Assembly: GCF_000426465.1 (NCBI RefSeq) | Contig: NZ_AUFK01000018.1 | Location: 62,001 to 126,000 of the forward strand | Length of the DNA stretch: 64,000 nt | Source: Epilithonimonas caeni DSM 17710 | GTDB lineage: Bacteria; Bacteroidota; Bacteroidia; Flavobacteriales; Weeksellaceae | Reading direction: 5' to 3' | Shown: piece by piece, positions 43,822-52,536 of the stretch | Position numbering within the stretch: the stretch's first letter is position 1 | Layout: each line of letters begins with the position of its first letter | Notes under the pieces: model-generated | What the model was told of the DNA's origin: nothing | The model's input: the letters and a program-made list of their open reading frames with translations, nothing else | Databases searched by the model: none | Made by a program: the position numbers and the translations under genes

Positions 43822-44169
43822 ATGGAAACAAAACAAACATCCAAAATATATTACAAATCCGATTCAACAGAATGGGAGAAAATAGATGAATACATCGACC
43901 GCCAAATCGTTGGCTACGACGAATCTGTAATGATGGTGAATGTCCGTTTCAAAAAAGGTGGGATTGGCTACAAGCACAAACATCCTCACATTCAGGTAAC
44001 TTATGTTGCAGAAGGAAAGTTTGAAGTCAACATCGGCGAAGATATTTCAATTTTGAAAAAAGGCGATTCATTCTTTGTTCCTTCTAATGTTCTTCACGGC
44101 GTCGAATGTCTGGAAGACGGAATTTTGGTAGATGTTTTCAGTCCGTTTAGAGAAGATTTTATAAAGTAA
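43822..44169 (+). CDS. kdgF: Cupin KdgF, unsaturated uronate linearising enzyme
   Basis: Converts the 4,5-unsaturated galacturonate released by GH105 to the linear keto form used by KduI. The 115-residue single-domain cupin has metal ligands H52 and H54 plus Q58 in YKHKHPHIQVTY and H92 in NVLHGVEC, with FKKGGIGY before them, the KdgF pattern. Its place between uxaC and kdgK fits. Other small cupins look alike, so context adds weight. Confidence 0.92.
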   Translation: METKQTSKIYYKSDSTEWEKIDEYIDRQIVGYDESVMMVNVRFKKGGIGYKHKHPHIQVTYVAEGKFEVNIGEDISILKKGDSFFVPSNVLHGVECLEDGILVDVFSPFREDFIK

Positions 44170-44200
44170 TTAATTTCTCTCTGCGAACATTGTTAAGTTT

Positions 44201-44270
44201 TACGCCTTTGTGAACTTAAAAACATAGAATTAAATAAAAAAATCTTTGTGCTCTTTGCGTTAAGAAAAAA
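44201..44270 (+). repeat. Leader repeat upstream of kdgK
   Basis: TACGCCTTTGTGAACT, then TAAAAACATAGAATT, an A-rich linker, ATCTTTGTGCTCTTTGCGTT and an A-run. It ends 42 nt before the kdgK ATG. This is the cleanest copy of the two-block repeat. Confidence 0.7.
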
Positions 44271-44312
44271 TAAAAATTAAGAATCTCGATTCTAAAAAAT
44301 AAAACTAGATTA

Positions 44313-45317
44313 ATGAACAAAGTTGTAACCTTTGGCGAAGTGTTGATGAGATTATCTCCGTCCGACAGCAAAATGCTGAGACAAAGCCGCGAAATGGAAT
44401 TCTTCTTCGGAGGAACGGAAATGAACGTCGGTGCGTCTTTGGCCATTATGGGATGCGAAACGAGACACATCACAAACGTTTCCGATTGTTTCATCGGAGA
44501 ATCCGCCATTGCAACAATGAAAAGTTACGGGATTGATACGCAATTCGTAAACAGAACAGAACATCCGATTGGATTATATTTCCTGGAAGTGGGTTCTGCG
44601 ATGCGTGCCAGTAGAATTTCGTATAATAGATTAAACGGTTCTTTTGCCAACATTAAACCAGAACAGGTGGATTGGGAAAAAGCTTTGGAAGGTGCAGAAT
44701 ATTTCCACTGGACAGGAATTTCTCCAGGAATTTCGGAAGGTGCTTACGAAACTTTGAAGCAAGGTTTGCAATTAGCCTATTCAAAAGGAATCGAAATCAC
44801 AGCTGACCCGGCTTACCGTTCCAATCTTTGGAAATACGGAAAAGAAGGATTCACGGTTCTTAAGGAACTCATCTCCTACTCTACGATTTTCATAGGCGGA
44901 GTAAATGAAATCAATGAAATTCTGGGAACAACTTTCGGTTATGACAAAGACAGTTTTATCCAGGCTGCGGATAAATTGATGAAAGAAATTCCTTCCATCA
45001 AAAAAGTATTTGATAAAACCAGAATTGGTGTTACAGCGAGCAATCAGGCGACACAAGGAAGAGCTTTCGTTAACGGACAATATTTTGAAACCGAAAGTCT
45101 GGAAGTGAATCCTGTTGTGGACAGAATCGGAACCGGCGATGCCTTTGCAGCAGGTTTGATTTACGGTTTAATCAACTTCGATGATGAGAAAGCTTTGAAG
45201 TTTGCCAATGCAGCCTGCGCCATCAAACATACCATTTTAGGCGATATAAATCTGAGCAGCGCTAACGATATTTTGGAAGTAATGAACGGCAATTCAGGAG
45301 GAAGAATTAAAAGATAA
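44313..45317 (+). CDS. kdgK: 2-keto-3-deoxygluconate kinase
   Basis: Phosphorylates KDG to KDPG with ATP. The 334-residue PfkB/ribokinase-family protein has substrate-binding FFGGTEMNVGASLA near residue 30, and the anion-hole/catalytic motif DRIGTGDAFAAG near residue 271-282 with the catalytic Asp. This is where the Uxa and Kdu branches meet. It is followed by the YhcH gene after 10 nt. Confidence 0.95.
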   Translation: MNKVVTFGEVLMRLSPSDSKMLRQSREMEFFFGGTEMNVGASLAIMGCETRHITNVSDCFIGESAIATMKSYGIDTQFVNRTEHPIGLYFLEVGSAMRASRISYNRLNGSFANIKPEQVDWEKALEGAEYFHWTGISPGISEGAYETLKQGLQLAYSKGIEITADPAYRSNLWKYGKEGFTVLKELISYSTIFIGGVNEINEILGTTFGYDKDSFIQAADKLMKEIPSIKKVFDKTRIGVTASNQATQGRAFVNGQYFETESLEVNPVVDRIGTGDAFAAGLIYGLINFDDEKALKFANAACAIKHTILGDINLSSANDILEVMNGNSGGRIKR

Positions 45318-45327
45318 TTTAGAAAAA

Positions 45328-45777
45328 ATGATTATAGATACATTAGAAAACGCTTCTCAATATTCTTTACTCAATCCATTATTTGAAAAAGCTTTCGACT
45401 ATTTAGAAGACAAAAACTTAGATGCTTTAGAAGTTGGAGTTACAGAGATTGAAGAAGGTCTTCGAATGATTGTTTTTGATGAAATGGCCAAAACAAAAGA
45501 AGAAAGTCTTTCCAAATTCGAATGTCATAATCAAAATATTGATATTCAAATTTGTCTGAAGGGAATAGAAAATATTGGTTGGAAATCAAGGCAAAAATGC
45601 ACAAAACCAATCGGAGAATACAATGCAGAAAAAGATGTTCTTTTTTACAATGATAATCCGGATATGTTTTTCCAATTAAACGAAAATCAGTTTGCTATTT
45701 TTTATCCAAATGATGTCCACGCACCAATGATTGGAAATGGTTTCATTAGAAAAATAGTTTTTAAAGTAAAAATTTAA
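45328..45777 (+). CDS. YhcH/YjgK/YiaL-family protein (DUF386)
   Basis: A 149-residue cupin-like protein of the YhcH/EbgC family. It has ESLSKFECHNQNIDIQ (the conserved ExH...DIQ metal-binding patch), KGIENIGW and FAIFYPNDVHAP. Members occur in sialate, galactoside and uronate operons and are thought to act as sugar anomerases/isomerases or accessory factors. In this operon, between kdgK and eda, it may handle a uronate anomer. The exact reaction is unknown. Confidence 0.88.
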   Translation: MIIDTLENASQYSLLNPLFEKAFDYLEDKNLDALEVGVTEIEEGLRMIVFDEMAKTKEESLSKFECHNQNIDIQICLKGIENIGWKSRQKCTKPIGEYNAEKDVLFYNDNPDMFFQLNENQFAIFYPNDVHAPMIGNGFIRKIVFKVKI

Positions 45778-45782
45778 AAAAA

Positions 45783-46442
45783 ATGACAAAGATTCAATTA
45801 GTTACAAACGCCATCATCAAGCAAGGGCTTTTGCCTTTGTATTATAATGCTGATGAAACGGTAACTTTAGAAATACTGAAATCGCTTTACAAAGCAGGAA
45901 TCCGAGCAGTAGAATATACAAGCCGAGGAGAATCTGCACTAAGTAATTTCACAAAAATGGTAGAAATCCGTAATGCCGAAATGCCGGATATGCTGCTTGG
46001 AATCGGAACCATTAAAAATCAAAAACAAGCGGAAGATTATTATAATGTTGGTGCTGATTTTTTCATCAGCCCTGGATTTGTAGCTGAAGTTGCAGAATTC
46101 CTGATTCCGAAAGATGTGTTGTACAGTCCGGGCTGTATGACGCCAACTGAAATCATCGAAGCTGAAAATTCAGGTGTAACATTCGTAAAGTTATTCCCTG
46201 GAAATGCTTTGGGAACAGGATTTATGAGCGCCATAAAAGATGTATTTCCGAATCTGAAATTTATGCCAACAGGCGGTGTTGACACCACCAAAGAAAACAT
46301 TGAAAGCTGGTTTAAAGCCGGCGTTTCCGCTGTTGGAATGGGAAGTAAGTTAGTCAGTAAAGAACTAATGGCTGCCAAAGATTACGCAACTATCGAAAAC
46401 GAAACGAAAAAAGTATTGGACATCATCCAATCTATTAAATAA
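45783..46442 (+). CDS. eda: KDPG aldolase (2-dehydro-3-deoxyphosphogluconate aldolase)
   Basis: Splits KDPG into pyruvate and glyceraldehyde-3-phosphate. The 219-residue TIM-barrel class I aldolase has E45 in VEYTSRG, GIGTIKN, SPGCMTPTE, the Schiff-base K136 in FVKLFPGN, and the phosphate-binding MPTGGVD. It starts 6 nt after the YhcH gene. Final step of the pathway encoded here. Confidence 0.96.
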   Translation: MTKIQLVTNAIIKQGLLPLYYNADETVTLEILKSLYKAGIRAVEYTSRGESALSNFTKMVEIRNAEMPDMLLGIGTIKNQKQAEDYYNVGADFFISPGFVAEVAEFLIPKDVLYSPGCMTPTEIIEAENSGVTFVKLFPGNALGTGFMSAIKDVFPNLKFMPTGGVDTTKENIESWFKAGVSAVGMGSKLVSKELMAAKDYATIENETKKVLDIIQSIK

Positions 46443-46471
46443 TTATTGAAAACTAAATTCCTAAAACCAAT

Positions 46472-48001
46472 ATGAGTTCAGTCAAATCCTTAAAACCGAG
46501 TAATTTCAGGTGGTCCATCTGCGGACTTCTGTTCATTGCTACAACGATTAATTATCTTGACAGGCAGGTTCTTTCTCTGACCTGGAAAGATTTTATCCAG
46601 CCCGAGTTCCATTGGAATAATAATGACTATGGAAACATCACGGCATTATTTTCCATATTCTACGCGATCAGTATGTTGTTTGCCGGAAAGTTTGTGGATT
46701 GGATGGATACGAAAAAAGGATTTCTTTGGGCAATCTTCATTTGGTCAATTGGAGCTATTTTACACGCATTCTGCGGTATTGCAACTTCGGGAATCTTAAC
46801 AGGAAACTGGTTGGTAGGATTTGCAGAATCAAAAGAAATCATTGGAACTCTCAACAATATTTCGCTTGTTACAAGTACAAGTGTGACGCTTTTCATCTTT
46901 GCAAGATTTGTTTTAGCAGTGGGTGAGGCAGGAAACTTCCCTGCGGCGATTAAAACCACTGCGGAATATTTCCCTAAAAAAGACAGGGCGTTTTCTACAA
47001 GTATTTTCAATGCAGGAGCAACGGTTGGAGCTTTGGCTGCGCCTGTTACCATTCCTTTCATTGCTAAATCGATGGGTTGGGAAATGGCCTTTATCATCAT
47101 TGGTGCGCTTGGATTCGTTTGGATGGGACTTTGGATTTTCTATTACAAAAAACCTCATCAGCATCCGAAAGTTAACGAACACGAATTGGCTTATATCCAG
47201 CAAGACCAGGATGATGTTGTAGAAACTATGTCTGATGAGCCTCAGAAAAAAATGAGCTTAAAACAAGCTTTTGGATACAGACAGACTTGGGCTTTTATCT
47301 TTGGTAAATTTATGACAGATGGTGTTTGGTGGTTTTACCTTTTCTGGACTCCGGCCTACCTAAGTTCAGTTTACGGAATGGATAGCACGCAAAGTGCATT
47401 ACCACTCTTCGTTTTGTATATGATAACCTTGGTTTCCATTGTCGGAGGTTGGCTTCCAAAATATTTCGTAGACAAAAAAGGAATGAATCCTTACGCAGGA
47501 AGAATGCGTGCGATGTTGATTTTCGCTTTCTTTCCATTATTAGCTTTGGTGGCACAACCTGCAGGAAGCATCAGTTATTGGATTCCGGTTTTAATTATTG
47601 GGGTCGCTGGAGCAGCACATCAGGCTTGGTCGGCTAACATCTTCTCAACAGTTGGCGATATGTTCCCGAAAAAAGCAATCGCTACAATCACAGGAATCGG
47701 CGGAATGGCTGGCGGAATAGGTTCTTTCCTGATTAATAAAGGTTCAGGACTATTATTCGACCACGCACACAAAGCCTGGACAACTGTTAATGGTGTTCCG
47801 CTTTTGGAGAAATTCCCTCAATATGCAGAGGAGCGTCTTCCTGATAATCTATTTGAACAATTGAAAAATTCCGGTGCTGTTGTTTCAGACGGTATCGACA
47901 AAGGATATATGATCATTTTCTCAATCTGCGCCGTAGCTTATCTTATTGCCTGGTTTGTGATGAAATCATTGGTTCCTAAATATAAAATCATTAAAGAATA
48001 A
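46472..48001 (+). CDS. exuT: MFS hexuronate transporter (ExuT type)
   Basis: A 509-residue inner-membrane anion:cation symporter-family permease with about 12 helices. TTINYLDRQVLSL in the first helix and the conserved GEAGNFPAAIKTTAEYFPKK are characteristic of ExuT/GarP-type sugar-acid transporters. It is slightly longer than E. coli ExuT, because of an extended loop (residues about 105-140) and C-terminal insert. It is the only inner-membrane uronate importer seen in the locus. Confidence 0.92.
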   Translation: MSSVKSLKPSNFRWSICGLLFIATTINYLDRQVLSLTWKDFIQPEFHWNNNDYGNITALFSIFYAISMLFAGKFVDWMDTKKGFLWAIFIWSIGAILHAFCGIATSGILTGNWLVGFAESKEIIGTLNNISLVTSTSVTLFIFARFVLAVGEAGNFPAAIKTTAEYFPKKDRAFSTSIFNAGATVGALAAPVTIPFIAKSMGWEMAFIIIGALGFVWMGLWIFYYKKPHQHPKVNEHELAYIQQDQDDVVETMSDEPQKKMSLKQAFGYRQTWAFIFGKFMTDGVWWFYLFWTPAYLSSVYGMDSTQSALPLFVLYMITLVSIVGGWLPKYFVDKKGMNPYAGRMRAMLIFAFFPLLALVAQPAGSISYWIPVLIIGVAGAAHQAWSANIFSTVGDMFPKKAIATITGIGGMAGGIGSFLINKGSGLLFDHAHKAWTTVNGVPLLEKFPQYAEERLPDNLFEQLKNSGAVVSDGIDKGYMIIFSICAVAYLIAWFVMKSLVPKYKIIKE

Positions 48002-48005
48002 AGAA

Positions 48006-49466
48006 ATGGAATACCAAACTAAACAAAAACTTAACCGTGAAAACTCAGCTTCGACTGAGAAACTTCCAATCAAATTTTTACAATTCGGAGAAGGTAATTT
48101 CCTTCGTGCATTTGTAGATTACCTTATCGACAAGATGAACAAAGAAGCTGGTTTCAACGCTGGTGTAGCCGTTGTTCAGCCAACAGTTGGTGGTCTTGTT
48201 GATATGTTGGAAAGTCAGGGCAATCTTTACACACTTTTCGTAAGAGGTGTGAAGAAAGGACAAATTGTGGATGAACAGAGAGTGATTTCTGCAATCCAGC
48301 GTTCTTTCAGCCCTTATGAAAATTACGCTGAATACCTTGAATTGGCAAAAGGCGAAGATCTGCAGTTCATTTTATCTAATACAACAGAAGCCGGAATTGC
48401 TTTTGACGATTCTGAAACGTCTTTGGCTTTAGGTCCTCACAAGAATTTCCCTGCGAAAGTAACTGCTTTTCTTTACGAAAGATTCAAGCATTTTAACGGA
48501 GATTCTGAGAAAGGTCTTCACATCATTCCTTGCGAATTGATAGAAAACAATGCTTTAACTTTAAAACTATATATTCTGAAATATGCTCAGCTATGGAATC
48601 TTGAAGAAGGTTTCTCTGCTTGGGTGGAGAACAGCAACTATTTCCATAATACTTTGGTTGACAGAATTGTTCCGGGTTATCCAAGAGAAGAAAAAGATAA
48701 GTACGAAGCGAAGTTGGATTATGATGATAATCTGATGGTGGTTTGCGAAGCGTTCCTACTTTGGGTTATCGAAGGCGATGAGAAACTGAAAGCTTTGATT
48801 CCTTTTGATAAAATTGATGACCAGGTTTTGGTTGTTGATGACATCACGCCTTATAGAACCAGAAAAGTGAGAATCCTGAACGGTGCTCACACAGCAATGT
48901 TGGCTTTCTCTATCCTTGACGGAAAAGAAACTGTGAAAGAAGCTATTGATGCAGACTTTGCAGGACAATGGATTTCCGATACGGTCTATAAAGAGATCAT
49001 CCCTACTCTGGATCTATCAACAGAAGAATTGACGGCGTTCTCAGATGAAGTGTTTGATAGATTCAGAAATCCGTTCCTAAAGCATTTGCTTTCAAGCATT
49101 GCACTAAATTCGGTTTCGAAGTTCAAAGTGAGAGTCTTACCAAGCTTGTTGAAATATGTTGAAATCAAGAATGAATTGCCTATTAATCTGACTTTCGCTT
49201 TAGCAGCATTGATCAGATTCTATCAAGGTGAGTTTGACGGTAAACAACTTCCTGTGAGCGATGATGCGCCTGTTTTGGAAAGATTCAAAGAAATCTGGTC
49301 GACCAATGACCTTGGAGAAGTAGCGAAAAATGCTTTATCAGAATTGAGTTTCTGGGATACAGATCTGACCCAGGTTCCCGGATTGACAGAAACTGTAACC
49401 AAGGCTTTGAGTGCAATCGATTCCACAGGAATTGAAGAAGGTTATAAACGTTTTACTAATCAATAA
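48006..49466 (+). CDS. uxaB: Tagaturonate reductase (altronate oxidoreductase)
   Basis: Reduces D-tagaturonate to D-altronate with NADH. The 486-residue polyol-dehydrogenase-family enzyme has the nucleotide-binding N-terminus LQFGEGNFLRAFVDYLIDKM (FGxGNFxR) and the conserved RKVRILNGAHTAMLAFS with the catalytic Lys/Asn/His set. The start is 4 nt after exuT. UxaB rather than fructuronate reductase (UxuB) is chosen from its FGEGNFLR N-terminus and the uxaA neighbour. Confidence 0.95.
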   Translation: MEYQTKQKLNRENSASTEKLPIKFLQFGEGNFLRAFVDYLIDKMNKEAGFNAGVAVVQPTVGGLVDMLESQGNLYTLFVRGVKKGQIVDEQRVISAIQRSFSPYENYAEYLELAKGEDLQFILSNTTEAGIAFDDSETSLALGPHKNFPAKVTAFLYERFKHFNGDSEKGLHIIPCELIENNALTLKLYILKYAQLWNLEEGFSAWVENSNYFHNTLVDRIVPGYPREEKDKYEAKLDYDDNLMVVCEAFLLWVIEGDEKLKALIPFDKIDDQVLVVDDITPYRTRKVRILNGAHTAMLAFSILDGKETVKEAIDADFAGQWISDTVYKEIIPTLDLSTEELTAFSDEVFDRFRNPFLKHLLSSIALNSVSKFKVRVLPSLLKYVEIKNELPINLTFALAALIRFYQGEFDGKQLPVSDDAPVLERFKEIWSTNDLGEVAKNALSELSFWDTDLTQVPGLTETVTKALSAIDSTGIEEGYKRFTNQ

Positions 49467-49475
49467 TTGAAAAGG

Positions 49476-49545
49476 CTTCGACAAGCTCAGCCTGACAGTT
49501 CTAATAACTGTTAGTATTAGCGATATCACCCTGAGCTTGTCGAAG
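49476..49545. repeat. REP-like hairpin (CTTCGACAAGCTCAG family), both arms
   Basis: CTTCGACAAGCTCAG (49476-49490) and its exact complement CTGAGCTTGTCGAAG (49531-49545) enclose a 40-nt loop that itself holds ACAGTT/AACTGT. It is just after the uxaB stop, and could terminate or stabilise the uxaB 3' end. Confidence 0.8.
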
Positions 49546-49551
49546 GGTTTA

Positions 49552-49625
49552 AGCGTTGAATTGCAGCACCGACTTGGAGTTCATCAGCATCCGGTGGATA
49601 GCGGGAACGGGCGGAAAGGCTGCCA
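49552..49625. repeat. G+C-rich intergenic block upstream of uxaA
   Basis: About 70 nt including CAGCACCGACTTGGAGTTCA and GGATAGCGGGAACGGGCGGA, much richer in G+C than its surroundings and not part of any reading frame kept here. Probably a dispersed non-coding repeat or a remnant. No gene is assigned. Confidence 0.4.
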
Positions 49626-49669
49626 AAAAATTAGTCAATAACAATTAATTTTTAAATATTTTAGAAATT

Positions 49670-51280
49670 ATGAAGAAAGTATTAAAAGTAAACCCGAAAG
49701 ACAACATCATAGTTGCGCTGACGGATTTGCCTGCCGGAGAAATCGTGCATCTTGACGGTGCGGATTACACGGTACTGAAAGATACGAAAGCAAAACATAA
49801 ATTCGCGGCAGAAGATTTTGCGGTGGGTGACCATATCATTATGTATGGCGTCATCGTTGGAAAAGCGAATCTCCCAATCCAAAAAGGAGAAGTTATCACG
49901 ACGGAAAACGTAAAACACGAGAGTGAAGAGGTTTTCAAAAAGACAGGAGATTTGGGTTGGACTCCGCCAAATGTCGATAAATGGAAAGATAAAACCTTCA
50001 ATGGTTACCACCGTTCTGACGGGCAAGTCGGAACCAAAAATGTTTGGTTGTTTTTCCCTTTGGTTTTCTGTGAAAACAAAAATATTGAGAAGCTGAAAGA
50101 CATTTTCGAGAACGAACTATTACCGAAAAAAGAAGTCTCTTATAAAAATTTCTTACGCTCTCTGATTGAAGAAAAAAGCGTGGAAGAAGTGGAAGACCAA
50201 TCCAGAAACGAAAATCTTCTGGATAATATCGAGGTGAAATTCATCAATCATCAGGGTGGTTGCGGAGGAATCCGACAAGATTCGGAACTGTTGGCGAAAT
50301 TGCTCGCAGGTTATGTAAACAACCCGAATGTAGCTGGTGCAACGGTTTTGAGCCTTGGCTGCCAGAATCTTCAGGTGGACATTTTCCAGAATGCTTTAAA
50401 GGAAATAAGTCCAAATAGCGATAAAGAAGTTCTGATATTTGAGCAACAGAAAATCGGAACGACGGACAAGATGTTCCAGATGGTCATCAAAGAGTCTTTC
50501 GAAGCCATCAAAAGAGCCAACAAAATAGAACGCAAACCTGCACCGGTTTCCAAGCTGAGCATAGGTCTGGAATGTGGTGGTTCTGATGGATTCTCGGGAA
50601 TCTCTGCGAATCCTGCTTTAGGAATTGTCTCAGATATTTTTGCAGCCTTGGGCGGAAAAACAATCTTGGCCGAGTTTCCGGAATTGTGCGGTGTAGAACA
50701 GGAATTGATGAACCGATGCGTGGACGAAGAAAAAGCAGATAAATTCTTATCACTGATGAAAGCATTCGAGAAATCCGTTGTGGATGCAGGCTCAGGATTT
50801 GATATGAATCCATCGCCGGGAAATATCAAAGACGGTTTGATCACCGATGCTATGAAATCGGCAGGTGCTTCTAAAAAAGGTGGAACTGCACCGATTGTGG
50901 ATGTTTTGGATTATGGCGAATATATTTCAAAACCAGGTCTGAACTTATTGAATACGCCAGGAAACGATGCCGAATGTACCACAGGGTTAGTGGGTGCCGG
51001 TGCAACAGTCGTTTTGTTTACAACAGGTCTGGGAAATCCAATGGGAAATCCAATCGCGCCGGTTGTGAAAATATCGTCTAATACTGCATTGATCAACAGA
51101 ATGTCGGATATCATTGATGTGAATGCAGGAACCGTGATTACGGGAGAAAAAAGCATTCAGGAAGTGGGCGAAGAAATCGTAGATTATATAATCGAATTGG
51201 CAAGCGGCAACGTAGAAACAAAAGCAGACCAATTGAAACAGGATGTATTTATCCCTTGGAAACGAGGGGTGTCATTATAA
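49670..51280 (+). CDS. uxaA: Altronate dehydratase
   Basis: Dehydrates D-altronate to KDG. The 536-residue product fuses the N-terminal SAF-like UxaA1 domain (about 1-95; LPAGEIVHLDGADYTVLK) to the UxaA2 catalytic part (FNGYHRSDGQVGTKN; HQGGCGGIRQD; ECGGSDGFSGISANPALG; PGNDAECTTGLVGAGATV; GNPMGNPIAPVVKIS). The conserved Cys probably bind iron. Last gene of the plus-strand arm, followed by a hairpin. Confidence 0.96.
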   Translation: MKKVLKVNPKDNIIVALTDLPAGEIVHLDGADYTVLKDTKAKHKFAAEDFAVGDHIIMYGVIVGKANLPIQKGEVITTENVKHESEEVFKKTGDLGWTPPNVDKWKDKTFNGYHRSDGQVGTKNVWLFFPLVFCENKNIEKLKDIFENELLPKKEVSYKNFLRSLIEEKSVEEVEDQSRNENLLDNIEVKFINHQGGCGGIRQDSELLAKLLAGYVNNPNVAGATVLSLGCQNLQVDIFQNALKEISPNSDKEVLIFEQQKIGTTDKMFQMVIKESFEAIKRANKIERKPAPVSKLSIGLECGGSDGFSGISANPALGIVSDIFAALGGKTILAEFPELCGVEQELMNRCVDEEKADKFLSLMKAFEKSVVDAGSGFDMNPSPGNIKDGLITDAMKSAGASKKGGTAPIVDVLDYGEYISKPGLNLLNTPGNDAECTTGLVGAGATVVLFTTGLGNPMGNPIAPVVKISSNTALINRMSDIIDVNAGTVITGEKSIQEVGEEIVDYIIELASGNVETKADQLKQDVFIPWKRGVSL

Positions 51281-51309
51281 ATTTTTTGAATTTTAAGGTT
51301 TTTATTTTT

Positions 51310-51347
51310 AAAGGGCATTTCTTCTTTTTGAAGAGTGCTCTTTTTTA
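51310..51347 (+). terminator. Terminator after uxaA
   Basis: AAAGGGCATTTCTTC and GAAGAGTGCTCTTTTTT form an imperfect stem with a T-run, 30 nt after the uxaA stop. Confidence 0.7.
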
Positions 51348-51354
51348 GTGAAGC

Positions 51355-51438
51355 TTAACCACAAGGAATACAAAGAGCTCACAATGGTCACAAATTAATG
51401 TTCTTCGTGAAAGAACCTTTGTGTCCTTTGTGTTTAAA
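51355..51438 (+). repeat. Inverted-repeat leader element upstream of lplA
   Basis: TTAACCACAAGGAATACAAAG at the left end pairs imperfectly with CTTTGTGTCCTTTGTGTTTA at the right end over about 80 nt. The right end is the same TTTGTG-N3-TTTGTG block seen in the kdgF, kdgK and GH105 leaders, here 66 nt before lplA. Confidence 0.6.
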
Positions 51439-51503
51439 TAAGTGAGTAAAATCAATTTTATTAACGGCAAAAACTCAGTAATTTTGTTAGAAAATAGAAC
51501 AAT

Positions 51504-52487
51504 ATGCTCATCATAGACTCCCCTTCTCACAACGCTTTTTTCAATATTGCTTCCGAAGAATATCTGCTGACCAAATTTCCGACCGAAGATATTTTCCTTC
51601 TTTATATCAATGCACCTTCGATTATTGTTGGGAAATTCCAGAACACTTTGGCAGAAATCAATCTGGATTATGTTAACGAAAATAACATCAAAGTTGTAAG
51701 AAGAATGTCGGGCGGAGGAACAGTTTATCACGATTTGGGGAATCTTAATTTCTCTTTTCACACGCTTTTGGGCGGTTATGATTTTATGGATTTTTCACAA
51801 TTCACAAGTCCGGTTCTTCAGCTTTTGAAAGATTGGAATGTTCCTGCAAAACTGGAAGGCAGAAATGACCTTTTGGTGGACGGAAAGAAATTCAGTGGTA
51901 ATGCAAAATTGGCTCGAAGCGGAAAAATGATTCAGCACGGAACGATTTTGTTCGATTCTGAAATGAGTGTTCTGAGTGATGCTTTGAAAGTCAATCCTTT
52001 AAAATTTCTTGATAAAGCCACAAAATCCAATCGCTCCAGAGTGATCAATCTGATTGATTATTTACCAGAAGGAACTACGATAGAAGTTCTGAAACAAAAG
52101 TTGATTGACGAAATCCTGAAAGGTTCCGACAATGGACAAATCTACAATTTCACAGATGAAGATATTCAAGCCATTGAGAAATTAGTAAAAGAAAAATATG
52201 AAACTTGGGATTGGAACTTCGGATTTTCTCCGAATTATAATTTCAAAAAAGCAATTAAGATTCCCGCAGGTTTTATAGAAATCCATTTGGACGTTGAAAA
52301 AGGAATTATTAAAAAAGCCAAAATATTCGGTGACTTTTTTGCTTCAAAACCTATTGAAGAATTGGAAGATTTATTAATCGATGAAAAGCACGATATTGAA
52401 AATTTAAACCAAATTCTTTCTAAAACCAACATCACAGATTATTTCGGAAAAGTGACTGTTGACGAGATTTTGGAATTATTCAAATAA
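51504..52487 (+). CDS. lplA: Lipoate-protein ligase
   Basis: Attaches free lipoate (via lipoyl-AMP) to lipoyl domains of dehydrogenase complexes. The 327-residue product has the biotin/lipoate ligase fold with RRMSGGGTVYHDLGNLNFSF (lipoate-binding loop), GRNDLLVDGKKFSGNAK with the conserved Lys, and the C-terminal accessory domain. Full length for LplA. Not part of the pectin operon (terminator in between). Confidence 0.94.
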   Translation: MLIIDSPSHNAFFNIASEEYLLTKFPTEDIFLLYINAPSIIVGKFQNTLAEINLDYVNENNIKVVRRMSGGGTVYHDLGNLNFSFHTLLGGYDFMDFSQFTSPVLQLLKDWNVPAKLEGRNDLLVDGKKFSGNAKLARSGKMIQHGTILFDSEMSVLSDALKVNPLKFLDKATKSNRSRVINLIDYLPEGTTIEVLKQKLIDEILKGSDNGQIYNFTDEDIQAIEKLVKEKYETWDWNFGFSPNYNFKKAIKIPAGFIEIHLDVEKGIIKKAKIFGDFFASKPIEELEDLLIDEKHDIENLNQILSKTNITDYFGKVTVDEILELFK

Positions 52488-52516
52488 AAAACCTTTAGAA
52501 TAATCTAAAGGTTTTT
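52486..52516. terminator. Bidirectional terminator between lplA and the cobalamin operon
   Basis: AAAAACCTTTAGA and TCTAAAGGTTTTT form a 13-bp stem with a 5-nt loop. It serves lplA (plus) and the 52537-54816 gene (minus). Confidence 0.9.
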
Positions 52517-52536
52517 AACAACTGAATTAATCAATA

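Noticed and set aside
49413-49426. Operator-like TGCAATCGATTCCA inside uxaB
   Set aside because: It encodes the residues AIDS of a well-aligned protein near its C-terminus, matches the palindrome in only 12 of 14 positions and has no promoter nearby. Chance or codon-driven similarity is the simpler reading.
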